Part shown: positions 8,624-18,027 of the stretch, piece after piece
How positions within the stretch are numbered: position 1 is the stretch's first letter
How the letters are laid out: every line of letters starts with the position of its first letter
Assembly (NCBI GenBank): GCA_910579285.1
Contig: CAJTTT010000003.1
Coordinates: 45,475-109,474, forward strand
Source: an uncultured Lachnospiraceae bacterium
GTDB taxonomy: Bacteria; Bacillota; Clostridia; Lachnospirales; Lachnospiraceae
Reading direction: 5' to 3'
Length of the DNA stretch: 64,000 nt
Position numbers and translations under genes: made by a program
The notes under the pieces: generated by a model
Database searches by the model: none
What the model was told of the DNA's origin: nothing
Seen by the model: only the letters and a program-made list of their open reading frames with translations

Positions 8624-8652
8624 TTGTTCGTTTGATATTCTTTCGGTATAAT
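8624..8652 (+). promoter_or_regulatory. Promoter of the class II aldolase gene
   Basis: TTGTTC (8624-8629), 17-base spacer, TATAAT (8647-8652). It leaves a leader of about 110 bases before the aldolase start, in which I see no clear structure. Confidence 0.65.
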
Positions 8653-8767
8653 AATTGCGTGCGGACGATATTTTCTGACAGTGGGATGACAGGCGTTTTA
8701 CATGGATATATACTGCGACAGCAGGAAAGGTCGTGCGAGAAAATGAGGTATCAAACGGAGGAAAACC

Positions 8768-9412
8768 ATGCAGGATGAGAAGAGGGTACGGGAAGAGATC
8801 TGTGAGATTGGGAGAAGGATGTACAACCGGCGGATGGTGGCGGCAAACGATGGCAATATTTCGGTGCGGCTTTCGGAAAATGAGATTATCTGTACACCCA
8901 CAGGCGTCTCCAAGGGTTTTATGAAGCCGGGGCAGCTCTGTAAAATGGATATTTCGGGTAATGTGCTGGAGGCGGCAGAAGGGTTTGGCCCGTCCTCCGA
9001 GGTCAAGATGCATCTGCGCGTCTATCAGAAAAGCCCGGATATCGCGGCTGTGGTGCATGCCCATCCCATTTTTGCCACCAGTTTTGCGGTGATGGGCAGG
9101 GCGCTTGACAGTCCGATTATGCCGGAGGTGATTGTCAATTTCGGAAAGATACCGCTTGCCCCTTACGGCACGCCTTCCACAGCGGAGATCCCGGACGCCA
9201 TTGAGCCTTATCTGGCGGATTACCAGGCCATTCTGCTGGAGAGCCACGGTGCGCTCACATGGGCGAAGGATCTGACGGCGGCATATATGAAGATGGAGTC
9301 TTTGGAGTTTTATGCGGAACTTCTGTATCGTACAACACAGCTTGGCGGGCCGAGAGAGCTCGGTGAGGAGAAACTGGAACGGCTGTATCAGGTAATTGGG
9401 ATGCATAAATAA
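8768..9412 (+). CDS. Class II aldolase/adducin family protein
   Basis: Zinc-dependent aldolase fold of 214 residues, similar in length and motifs to L-fuculose-phosphate aldolases. Visible motifs include NDGNISVRLSENEIICTPTGVSKG near residue 30, the metal histidines in VVHAHPIFATSFA (about 96-108), and LLESHGALTWAKDL (about 157-170) with the third histidine. It would split a sugar phosphate such as fuculose-1-phosphate or ribulose-1-phosphate into dihydroxyacetone phosphate and an aldehyde; the substrate is uncertain. CGGAGG precedes the ATG. It is transcribed alone, but it could supply the aldolase step missing from the isomerase-kinase operon near 38-41 kb. Confidence 0.85.
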   Translation: MQDEKRVREEICEIGRRMYNRRMVAANDGNISVRLSENEIICTPTGVSKGFMKPGQLCKMDISGNVLEAAEGFGPSSEVKMHLRVYQKSPDIAAVVHAHPIFATSFAVMGRALDSPIMPEVIVNFGKIPLAPYGTPSTAEIPDAIEPYLADYQAILLESHGALTWAKDLTAAYMKMESLEFYAELLYRTTQLGGPRELGEEKLERLYQVIGMHK

Positions 9413-9433
9413 AAGACGCAATTTCCTATTTAT

Positions 9434-9477
9434 AAAAAAGCTGCCGGAACGGCGAAACGATCCGCGGTTCCGGCAGC
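9434..9477 (-). terminator. Intrinsic terminator of the lipoprotein gene
   Basis: An 11-bp stem, GCTGCCGGAAC (9440-9450) with GTTCCGGCAGC (9467-9477). Read on the minus strand it is followed by TTTTTT, so it ends the transporter-lipoprotein transcript. It may also stop the aldolase transcript from the other side. Confidence 0.88.
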
Positions 9478-9490
9478 AGGGGGTTATCTT

Positions 9491-10213
9491 TTACTTTACG
9501 GTGAGGGAAGTGATATGCGGGTTTACGCCCTCATACCAGTACAGATAACCTTCCATATCAACCGTGTCGCCAACGTTTAAGCCTTTAACTGCCTGATAAA
9601 CATCAGTGCTGCTGTCGCACAGATAGGACTCCACCGTGAAGGTGTAGGTCTGGCCGTCCTTGGAGACATTGAAGTACAGGTCGCTTCCGTCCTCGCCGGA
9701 GCCATCCCAGTTATAGAGGAAAGCAGCGCCGCTGTCGTCTGCAGCCTCCACGGTCATGCCCTTGAAGGAGACGAACTGGTTCTGGTGGTCGATCAGCGCA
9801 TCCTGGCCGAGCAGGTCGGTAACATCGGTTATGGGAGCTACATAATTGCCCTTCAGAATTTCGATAGAAGCGCCTTCGGCAATTTCCACTTCGCCGGACC
9901 ACTCGGTCTTGTAGCCGGTCACTTTGATTTTCGTGCCGGGAGTCAGCTTGGCGTAATCTGCCTCGGAGCAGACTGCATTGTAAACGAAATATGCGCCGTC
10001 CTTATCCTGCGTGTAGAGGGTAGCCTTATCTTCCCACCAGGACTGCTTTGCCTGTACATAGGTCTCGATTACGACCTCGCTGTCAAGATCAGCGGCCATG
10101 TACTCGGCGTAGGTCATAACGCCTTTGGACTTTTTGCCGGGGTCATCGCCGCCGCAGGCAGTGAGGGATAACACAAAGGCCAGCGCCAGGGTTAATACAA
10201 GTGTCTTTTTCAT
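9491..10213 (-). CDS. Lipoprotein with two OB-fold-like domains
   Basis: Secreted lipoprotein of 240 residues. The signal peptide MKKTLVLTLALAFVLSLTAC ends in a lipobox whose Cys is residue 20. Two beta-rich halves follow (about 30-125 and 135-240), each ending with a segment of the form PGTKIKVTGYK or VGDTVDMEGYLY, as in bacterial OB-fold lipoproteins. No catalytic residues are recognisable. The start at 10213 follows AGGAGGAAAATT. It lies just downstream of the sugar-binding protein gene but has its own promoter. The function is unknown; a cell-surface ligand-binding role is possible. Confidence 0.75.
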   Translation of the reverse strand: MKKTLVLTLALAFVLSLTACGGDDPGKKSKGVMTYAEYMAADLDSEVVIETYVQAKQSWWEDKATLYTQDKDGAYFVYNAVCSEADYAKLTPGTKIKVTGYKTEWSGEVEIAEGASIEILKGNYVAPITDVTDLLGQDALIDHQNQFVSFKGMTVEAADDSGAAFLYNWDGSGEDGSDLYFNVSKDGQTYTFTVESYLCDSSTDVYQAVKGLNVGDTVDMEGYLYWYEGVNPHITSLTVK

Positions 10214-10262
10214 AATTTTCCTCCTCGATTGTAGCATTATCTGGTTAGCTTTTACAGCGACG

Positions 10263-10290
10263 ATTATACCATAACCAGTGGATAAATCAA
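10263..10290 (-). promoter_or_regulatory. Promoter of the lipoprotein gene
   Basis: Minus-strand TTGATT (10285-10290), 16-base spacer, TATAAT (10263-10268). The -35 element overlaps the last codons of the sugar-binding protein gene, so the lipoprotein can be transcribed apart from the transporter. Confidence 0.6.
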
Positions 10291-11885
10291 TGCTTTTTTC
10301 TCTTTTTGACAAAATCGGACAACAGATAGAGCAAAATCAGACACCATGCAAGAGCCAGTGAGGCAAGGAGAAGCACGGCTGCCGGCGGCAGTGCGCCAAG
10401 TTCCTTCCGGCTGCCGGCGGCAATGTCTTTCTGGTCTAAGCGGTAGAGGGCGGTGACGTCCGCATAGAGCTGATTCATGTAAGCGTCATCCACCGATTCC
10501 CCGCGCCGCACGGAGTTTGCCACATTCTCAATGAGCTGTCCCGCCGCGTTCCGCAGGGAGGCCGAACCGTTAAACACGGGCGTTACGAAGGTGTCCCCGG
10601 TATGGTTAAGGAGCAACTTGGAGGCGTCAATTTTTACGCGGTAATGGGTCTGATTGTCTTTCCCGCTTTCAGCCAGATACGCCTGATAGGCGGGGGATTT
10701 TTGTGCCTTTGACGTGACGGGCAGATAGCCTTCTGTCTGGGCATAGCCGATCTGCACCTCGTCAGTCAGAAGATACTGGGCAAAGAGCCAGGAGGCCAGC
10801 ACCTCCTGCGGATCGGCTTTGTTAAATACGCAGACCGACGGCCCCTGGGAAATCATCTGTGGATGTTCCGGGTCATACTGGGGTATCATCCGCACTGCGG
10901 TCTCGAAGTCTACAAAGGCGTCTTCGCTGATATCCGAGAGCGGCGCATCTGCGCCCATCCATGTGGCTCCTGCCGTGGAGTCGATGGTGAACACACACTG
11001 TCCCGCATTGAGGAAATTGGCGGGATAGCTGGAGATTTTAAAGGTGGAGAAAACGCCGCTTTCCACATGATCCGCAATCTCGTATAAAAACGCCTCGGTG
11101 GTGTCGTTAAAAAGTCCGATATCGCCCTCTGGCGTGGAATAGGCCGCCCCTTGCTGCTTCAGCGCCTGGATCATCATGTTGTCCGTGGATTTGTAGATAA
11201 AGGGAATCATCACATTCTGACCGTTCAAGGCAAAGGTGCCGTCATCATTTTTGACGGCGGCCGCTTCTGACACTTCCCATATGAAATCCCAGGTCAGCAC
11301 GTCCGGGATGGAGTAGCCCAGTTTTTCCACATAGTTTTTGTTGATATAGCAGCACTCGGTGGAGCGCATGTAGGGGATGGCGTAGTGTTGTCCTTCCAGC
11401 ACGCATTCCGCGAGAAACTGGGGAACGATTTCTTCCTGCGCGGGGCCGTCATAGAGGAGGGCGCTTCCGCCAAGCCCGTATTTTTCATCGGCAAAGAGCG
11501 CATCCAGAGGAACCACGGTGTTTGTCCCGGTCATGTAAGTGGCAATGTGATCCGGGTAGGTGATACAGACATTCGGCGTGGTGCCGGTGGAGATATTGGT
11601 GATCACATCGTTGAAAATCCTGCCGTAGTCGGTGTAGAGTTTCATGTTGACCTTGATGTGTGGATAGAGCGACTCAAAATCAGCGATGGCTTTTTTGTAG
11701 ACATCGGTCTGATTTTTGTTGGTATCGTTCTTTGCCCAGAAGGTGACCTCATATTTTTTGGCGGTATCTAATTCTGCAGGCACGGTAAATTCCGGCAGAG
11801 CCTTGGAGCCGTGACAGCCTGTGAGGGTCAAAAGACTTGCGCCTGTGAAGAGGACTGCCAGTATATTTTTCCATTTTCTATTCAT
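10287..11885 (-). CDS. Sugar ABC transporter substrate-binding protein, doubly membrane-anchored
   Basis: Family 1 extracellular solute-binding protein of 532 residues. The N-terminus is a lipoprotein signal with lipobox LTLTGC. The fold is typical (YEVTFWAKNDTNK, DFESLYPHIKVNM, GTTPNVCITYPDHI, then ASWLFAQYLL). Unusually, the C-terminus carries a transmembrane segment (PPAAVLLLASLALAWCLILLYLL) followed by KKRKKH, so the protein appears anchored at both ends. Its start overlaps the stop of the upstream permease by four bases, giving translational coupling. It would capture an oligosaccharide or sugar and hand it to the two permeases. The ligand is unknown. Confidence 0.88.
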   Translation of the reverse strand: MNRKWKNILAVLFTGASLLTLTGCHGSKALPEFTVPAELDTAKKYEVTFWAKNDTNKNQTDVYKKAIADFESLYPHIKVNMKLYTDYGRIFNDVITNISTGTTPNVCITYPDHIATYMTGTNTVVPLDALFADEKYGLGGSALLYDGPAQEEIVPQFLAECVLEGQHYAIPYMRSTECCYINKNYVEKLGYSIPDVLTWDFIWEVSEAAAVKNDDGTFALNGQNVMIPFIYKSTDNMMIQALKQQGAAYSTPEGDIGLFNDTTEAFLYEIADHVESGVFSTFKISSYPANFLNAGQCVFTIDSTAGATWMGADAPLSDISEDAFVDFETAVRMIPQYDPEHPQMISQGPSVCVFNKADPQEVLASWLFAQYLLTDEVQIGYAQTEGYLPVTSKAQKSPAYQAYLAESGKDNQTHYRVKIDASKLLLNHTGDTFVTPVFNGSASLRNAAGQLIENVANSVRRGESVDDAYMNQLYADVTALYRLDQKDIAAGSRKELGALPPAAVLLLASLALAWCLILLYLLSDFVKKRKKH

Positions 11886-12715
11886 CCCTTGGTACCTCCT
11901 CTGGCTACACCGGACATAATCTGCCTGCGGAACAGGAGAAACAGGAGGATGAGCGGCATGGAAATCACAACCACCGCAGCCATCATGGCGGGAATGTTCG
12001 CCCGTCCGAATCCGTTTTCACGGATTTCCTGAATGCCGTTGGAGACAAGATAGTAATTGGCGTCGTCGGTGATCAGTCTCGGCCACACATAGGAATTCCA
12101 GCATTCAATGATTTTTAAGATCGTGATGGTGACCAGTGTGGGCCGGCAGATGGGAATCATTACCCTGCGCAGGTACCGAAAGTCCGAGGTGCCGTCCACC
12201 TTGGCGGCGTAGTACAGTTCGTCTGGAATCTGGGCAAAATTTTCCCGCAGCAGATAAATATAAAACACGGAGGTCACGGATGGCAGGATCAGTCCCGTGA
12301 AGGTGTTGCGCAGTTCCAGATTGGTGATGGTGGTAAAGTTGGTGATCACCACCAGTTCGCCTGGAATCATCATCAGTGCCAGAAACAGAGTGAATACGAG
12401 ATCACGTCCGGCAAACTGCAGTCTCGCAAAAGCGAAGGCCGACAGCGTGATGACAACGAGCATCAGCGCTGTGGTGCCCGCCGTAAATACCAGGGTGTTT
12501 AACAGATACCGGCCAAGAGGAACGGTGGTAAAGGCGTCCGCATAGTTTTGCAGGGTGGGAGAGAGCGTAAAAAATTTTGGAATATGCTCTGCATTGTAGG
12601 CGCCGTAATCTTTTACGGAGGTCAGAGCCATCCAGTAGAAGGGAAACAGCACGACCAGCGCCCAGAAAGTGAGAAAAGCATATGTGATTATGGTGAGTAT
12701 GCGGTTCTTTTTCAT
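11882..12715 (-). CDS. Sugar ABC permease, MalG type
   Basis: Inner permease subunit of 277 residues with six membrane segments. The ATPase-docking EAA loop is visible at about residues 165-190 (ELYYAAKVDGTSDFRYLRRVMIPICRP). The N-terminal hydrophobic helix and the RRQIMSGVARGGTKG end are typical of MalG/CUT1 subunits. It starts 12 bases after the MalF-type gene and overlaps the binding-protein gene by four bases. Confidence 0.92.
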   Translation of the reverse strand: MKKNRILTIITYAFLTFWALVVLFPFYWMALTSVKDYGAYNAEHIPKFFTLSPTLQNYADAFTTVPLGRYLLNTLVFTAGTTALMLVVITLSAFAFARLQFAGRDLVFTLFLALMMIPGELVVITNFTTITNLELRNTFTGLILPSVTSVFYIYLLRENFAQIPDELYYAAKVDGTSDFRYLRRVMIPICRPTLVTITILKIIECWNSYVWPRLITDDANYYLVSNGIQEIRENGFGRANIPAMMAAVVVISMPLILLFLLFRRQIMSGVARGGTKG

Positions 12716-12727
12716 AATGTAAACCTC

Positions 12728-13621
12728 CTAATGATAGTGAACATGCTTTTTGCTCACCAGCAGATTGATACATGTAATGGTCAGGACAATGGAGAACAGG
12801 ATAATGGCCGCCGCCGATGCGTAGGAGGGATAGCCGCCGCTGTCCCGGTAGAGCATGTCGTACACATAGCCCACAATCGTGTTCATGCCCGCCGCGTTCA
12901 GATTGGTGCCAAACAGGGCCACCGCATCGCTGTATGCTTTGAATGCGCCGATAAAACCTGTGATGACCAGATAGAAGAGCATGGGGGAAATCATGGGCAG
13001 GGTAATTTTCAAAAACATGCGGATGCGTCCCGTGCCGTCCACTTTTGCGGCATTGTAATAGACGGGATTGACGCCTGCCAGCGCGCTTGTCAGAATCAGA
13101 ATCTTAAAGGGCATGACGACCCAGACCGTATAAAAGCAGAGCACGAACATTTTCGCCCAGTAGGGACCTTCGATAAAATCCACGGAGCTGCCGCCGAAGC
13201 AGTGAATCAGCAGATTGACGAGACCGTCGGAGTAGGGTGTTTTTTTGAATAGAATCATAAACACCAGACCGACCGCCAGCGTGTTTGTCACATAGGGCAG
13301 AAAGAAGATAGTCTGAAACAGTTCCTGCAAGGGTTTGATGGAACTGAGCGCCACGGAGATCAGGAGAGCCAGCCCGGTGGAGACCGGCACGGTGATGATT
13401 ACAAGAATAAACGTGTTTTTTAAAGCCTGCAAAAAATAGGCATCGTGCAGGACATAAGAATAGTTGTAGCCGCCGATACCGTAAAATGTCTGGGAGGCAG
13501 AGTTGTAGCCTTCTTCAAAGGAATAGATAAATACGTCAATCAAGGGATAGATCAGAAAAGCGCCCAAAAAGAGGATGGCGGGCAGCAGGTAAAGCCAGCC
13601 CTTGTTAGTTTGTTTTTCCAT
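12728..13621 (-). CDS. Sugar ABC permease, MalF type
   Basis: Partner permease of about 297 residues with six membrane segments and the EAA loop NPVYYNAAKVDGTGRIRMFLKI at about residues 190-212. The start at 13621 (MEKQTNKGWLYLLPA) is preferred because GGAGAG lies close upstream; in-frame ATGs at 13633 and 13663 lack a good ribosome site. It is second in the ATPase-permease-permease-binding-protein operon. Together the subunits form a CUT1-type importer at the cytoplasmic membrane. Confidence 0.9.
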   Translation of the reverse strand: MEKQTNKGWLYLLPAILFLGAFLIYPLIDVFIYSFEEGYNSASQTFYGIGGYNYSYVLHDAYFLQALKNTFILVIITVPVSTGLALLISVALSSIKPLQELFQTIFFLPYVTNTLAVGLVFMILFKKTPYSDGLVNLLIHCFGGSSVDFIEGPYWAKMFVLCFYTVWVVMPFKILILTSALAGVNPVYYNAAKVDGTGRIRMFLKITLPMISPMLFYLVITGFIGAFKAYSDAVALFGTNLNAAGMNTIVGYVYDMLYRDSGGYPSYASAAAIILFSIVLTITCINLLVSKKHVHYH

Positions 13622-13666
13622 GAGACTCTCCATTCCGAAGCGTTTGTACCAATCGGAAAACAACCG

Positions 13667-13681
13667 GCCGGTAAAACCGGC
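13667..13681 (-). other. Small hairpin between ATPase and permease genes
   Basis: GCCGGT and ACCGGC pair around three bases in the roughly 100-base gap after the ATPase gene. On the minus strand only a broken T stretch follows, so it is more likely an mRNA stability element or weak terminator than a full stop. Confidence 0.4.
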
Positions 13682-13722
13682 GGATATCCGACTTGCACAG
13701 CTCCTGCATATATGAATTATGG

Positions 13723-14832
<1,110 letters not shown>

Positions 14833-14887
14833 AAGTTTGCATTCCTTTCCGAAATCTGCGGAACGGATTCCGAATCAATGGCTGTTG

Positions 14888-15637
14888 TCAGATACCGTAT
14901 TCGTCCCTTAAATCTGCCGAAATGTGATCCAGATCGGGATAGACAAAGCTCTCCGTGATACCGAGCACCCGGAGACTGTCGATAAAGTATTTCTTCCGCT
15001 CACAGGGAATAATGATTTTGTAGAGCATGTTTTCATCGCAGACATCCTCCAGATGTTTCAGGGAGTTATGCACGGTAAAGTTGGAATGCTGGGAGTACAT
15101 CCGCAGGTTATTTTCTGTGGAACTGCATGCAAGAATGCGGTTTGTCAGCTCGTGGTTGTGATGGGCATGCTTGAAGGCGGGCAGCAGCATTTCCTGCGTG
15201 GTGTCGGCGTCGATGGGATAAATGCAGTTGCCGAATCCTTCCTGCTCGTTCAAAAGACCAGGCGCCAGAACCCAGACGCAGCCGTCCGTTTCCGGCAGTT
15301 CCCGGTAAGTCTCCGTGGCGAAAAAAACCGCGATCAGAGGGGACTGACTCCAGTCAAGCATTCTGGTGGGTAGGCCGTAATGCTGCATCAAAGATACCCA
15401 GCCCGCGTAATTATGCTTTTCAGGGGGATTGTCAATGATCTGTCTGGCGCGCGTATAGAAATCGTTGGTGATATACCGCTCGGCATCCAGCCGCTTTTTA
15501 CTGCGCTGGATGGAAGGAATCAGCTTGAGCGATGCGTTTTCCTCCCCGCGGTACCACAGCCGCATACCGTGCTCCTGATATAAACTGTTAACGAACTGTA
15601 ACAGCTCGTCAATGGTGCGTATTTCCTGTTTAATCAT
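14888..15637 (-). CDS. FRG-domain protein
   Basis: A 249-residue protein whose N-terminal half is an FRG domain: WYRGE at residues 28-32 in place of the canonical FRG, and the hallmark HYGLPTRMLDWS at 86-97 followed by PLIAVFFATE. FRG domains are of unknown biochemical function and occur often in phage-associated and defence loci. There is no signal peptide or membrane segment. It has its own promoter, diverges from the Septu-like pair across a 295-base gap, and is followed closely by the transporter ATPase gene. A defence-linked role is suggested by context only. Confidence 0.82.
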   Translation of the reverse strand: MIKQEIRTIDELLQFVNSLYQEHGMRLWYRGEENASLKLIPSIQRSKKRLDAERYITNDFYTRARQIIDNPPEKHNYAGWVSLMQHYGLPTRMLDWSQSPLIAVFFATETYRELPETDGCVWVLAPGLLNEQEGFGNCIYPIDADTTQEMLLPAFKHAHHNHELTNRILACSSTENNLRMYSQHSNFTVHNSLKHLEDVCDENMLYKIIIPCERKKYFIDSLRVLGITESFVYPDLDHISADLRDEYGI

Positions 15638-15723
15638 AGTTTCTCCATTTTTGTGCGTCCACCGTAACCTAAGCCGTTTCCGGCTAAGAAGGATTTGGGG
15701 ACTCGGCCTGTTTTGTCATAATG

Positions 15724-15752
15724 ATTATAGAAGATTTTGGAAGGATGTACAA
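15724..15752 (-). promoter_or_regulatory. Promoter of the FRG gene
   Basis: Minus-strand TTGTAC (15747-15752), 17-base spacer, TATAAT (15724-15729), about 90 bases ahead of the FRG start. Confidence 0.7.
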
Positions 15753-15851
15753 GGGGTCTCGTAGATGGTGTTATGCTGGAGCGCTGGATAGCAGCCTTTT
15801 TCCAGGATCAAAAGAAACTTTGACTTTTCTCCGTTAAAATTTATCGCTTTA

Positions 15852-15880
15852 TTGAAAAGCTGGATTTTCAATGTTACAAT
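15852..15880 (+). promoter_or_regulatory. Promoter of the Septu-like operon
   Basis: TTGAAA (15852-15857), 17-base spacer, TACAAT (15875-15880), about 50 bases ahead of the ATPase GTG start. It diverges from the FRG promoter about 100 bases away. Confidence 0.75.
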
Positions 15881-15932
15881 AAAAACCAAGTGTATGATAT
15901 TTTGCTAATTTGTAGAAGAGAGGTAGTAAAAG

Positions 15933-17225
15933 GTGTATTTAGAAAAGATCAGTTTAAAGAATTACAGGGCAATAAAAGAATTGGAGATCAAGCTAAAGCC
16001 CGGTATCAATCTGCTGATTGGAGACAATGGTGCAGGCAAGACTTCTGTGCTGGAAGGCATAGCTGTTGCCCTTGGCGGATTGTTTGTAAATGTGGAAGGT
16101 GTGAGTACAAAAAATATTGTAAAAGAGGATGTTCGAATGCTGGTCGATGAGGCCGGCGATTCATCAACTTTAGTGACGTATTGTGAACCAGTATGTGCCG
16201 GATGCACTTTCAAAACCAGTGATGGGGAATCGTTTTCGTGGAATAGAGTTAAGGAAGAAATTTCATCCACACATACGAAGATAGACGATAAAAGCGTGTG
16301 TGCATGGATGAAAAAAATCACGAATCAGGCCGAGTCTTTTCTTCCTTTAATCAGTTTCCAGAGTGCGGCAAGAGCATGGAAAGTAAAGCGTGGAGATTTC
16401 GGGACAGAATTAAAGAAAAAACTGGATGACAGAAGATGCGGGTATATCGGCTGTCTCGACTCATCTATGGATGTGAAATCTATACAGCAGTGGTGTATGA
16501 AGCAGGAAATATTAGCGCTTAATAAAGGGAAAACAATTAGTGAATATGAAGCATTTAAACATATCATATCAACATTTATGAAAGAGATCAGCGAACTGGA
16601 CGAAGCGCCTGAAATTTACTATTCTCCTCAGTTTAGCGAACTGGTATATAGAGATAACAGGAAAGAAATGACAATTTCTAAACTGAGTGCAGGATACCAG
16701 TCACTGTTATGGATGATCATGGATCTGGCATATAGAGTATGCCTGTTGAATCCGAAACTTTGTGAAAAAAAACAAATAAAGGGGATCGTCTTGATTGATG
16801 AGGCGGATATGCACCTGCATCCGAAGTGGCAGTGGAATATCATTAAGGCACTTAGCGCAACCTTTGCAAAGGTTCAGTTTGTCATTGCCACACATTCTCC
16901 GATTGTCATATCTTCCGCCAAGGAAGCAAATCTGATTCTGCTGGATGAGAATCAGGAAGTAACCTATCTGCCTGAATGTTATGGATATGCAGTGGAAGAC
17001 GTACTATGCTATAGGCAGGAAAGCGTTTCCAGACCAAAGAATGTAAAAATGATTATAGATCAAATCAATGAATTTGTGGAAGAAGAACATTTTGATCAGG
17101 CAGAGAATGCTTTGGAACAGTTGAGAGGTATGTTGGGAGAAGATAACTCTGAATTTAAAAAGATGGCTGGCATCATTGGAGATGCGAAAGCGATAATGGG
17201 AGAGCTGTTACATGATATTGATTGA
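15933..17225 (+). CDS. AAA ATPase of a Septu-like defence system (PtuA-like)
   Basis: SMC/RecF-type ATPase of 430 residues. Walker A is GDNGAGKT (30-37), the signature region is KLSAGYQSLLWM, Walker B is VLIDEADMHLHP with D289-E290, and the H-loop is ATHSPIVISSA. The start is GTG, nine bases after AGAGAGG. The HNH nuclease gene overlaps its end by 14 bases, the PtuA-PtuB arrangement of type I Septu. In that system the ATPase complex holds and controls a nuclease that acts during phage infection. The same ATPase-HNH pair also occurs in some retrons, but no reverse transcriptase is present here. Both genes look AT-richer than their neighbours, consistent with transfer. Confidence 0.78.
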   Translation: MYLEKISLKNYRAIKELEIKLKPGINLLIGDNGAGKTSVLEGIAVALGGLFVNVEGVSTKNIVKEDVRMLVDEAGDSSTLVTYCEPVCAGCTFKTSDGESFSWNRVKEEISSTHTKIDDKSVCAWMKKITNQAESFLPLISFQSAARAWKVKRGDFGTELKKKLDDRRCGYIGCLDSSMDVKSIQQWCMKQEILALNKGKTISEYEAFKHIISTFMKEISELDEAPEIYYSPQFSELVYRDNRKEMTISKLSAGYQSLLWMIMDLAYRVCLLNPKLCEKKQIKGIVLIDEADMHLHPKWQWNIIKALSATFAKVQFVIATHSPIVISSAKEANLILLDENQEVTYLPECYGYAVEDVLCYRQESVSRPKNVKMIIDQINEFVEEEHFDQAENALEQLRGMLGEDNSEFKKMAGIIGDAKAIMGELLHDID

Positions 17226-17955
17226 AAAAGAAGGCTTGCCAGACGGGCTGAACAGGAGAATCGTTGAGATCCGTAAGAGTGACAAGTGGAAGAATGTGAA
17301 GGAGGACAATACAGATGCCATAAGGCAGGTATTTGATGATGATTTTCCTAAGAATGATGTAAAAGCGGTCTTAATCCGTGAACAGAAGGGATTGTGTGCG
17401 TATTGTATGCGGAGAATCCGCACAGATTCTCACTCCAGAGTTGAGCATTTTGTTCCCCTGAGCAGAGACAAAGAAAGGGCACTTGATTATAACAATATGC
17501 TTGGGGTGTGTGACGGTGGGGAAAAGGTAATGGGACAGCAGGGACATATATTATGCTGTGATGCTCATAAGAGAGAGTCGGAGATTAAGACAAGCCCTCT
17601 AAATAAGAATCAGATGGATAAAATCGCATATAAGCCGGATGGGACCATATATACGAATCCAAAAGATATAGAGATGGAAAAAGAAATGAATGAAACCCTT
17701 TTGTTAAACGGGATTAGAAAAGCAGATGGTTCTTGCAGGGATACATCAACAGAAATTTTAAAAGGTAGAAGAGATGCTTATGACAGAGCGCGTCTGATGA
17801 TGAAAAAGCTTGATAGGAGCGGAAAATGTACTTCCGCATCTGTGAAAAGGATTATAGATAATCTTTACAACTGTGAAGAACGTGAAGAATATGTGGGAGT
17901 AAAGTTGTATTATTTTAATAAAAAGTACAGGGAATTGGTGCGGCGCAGCTTGTAG
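17212..17955 (+). CDS. HNH endonuclease of the Septu-like system (PtuB-like)
   Basis: A 247-residue HNH nuclease. A zinc-binding CAYC (C62, C65) leads into the nuclease core: VEHFVPLS with H79, DYNNMLGVC with N94-N95 and C100, and CCDAHK with C115-C116 and H119. This pattern matches the nuclease family paired with PtuA-like ATPases. A good ribosome site (GGGAGAG) lies inside the end of the ATPase gene, so translation is coupled. It would be the DNA-cutting effector, held inactive by the ATPase until infection. The function is inferred from family and gene order. Confidence 0.78.
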   Translation: MILIEKEGLPDGLNRRIVEIRKSDKWKNVKEDNTDAIRQVFDDDFPKNDVKAVLIREQKGLCAYCMRRIRTDSHSRVEHFVPLSRDKERALDYNNMLGVCDGGEKVMGQQGHILCCDAHKRESEIKTSPLNKNQMDKIAYKPDGTIYTNPKDIEMEKEMNETLLLNGIRKADGSCRDTSTEILKGRRDAYDRARLMMKKLDRSGKCTSASVKRIIDNLYNCEEREEYVGVKLYYFNKKYRELVRRSL

Positions 17956-18027
17956 TTTGCCATACATATTCGGAAAGATACCAATTAAGAATTTTCATTG
18001 CAATGACTTTAGAGAGGAAAAAGTTTA

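Noticed and set aside
15933-17955. Retron with ATPase-HNH effector
   Set aside because: No reverse transcriptase gene or structured non-coding RNA lies next to the pair, so type I Septu is the simpler reading.
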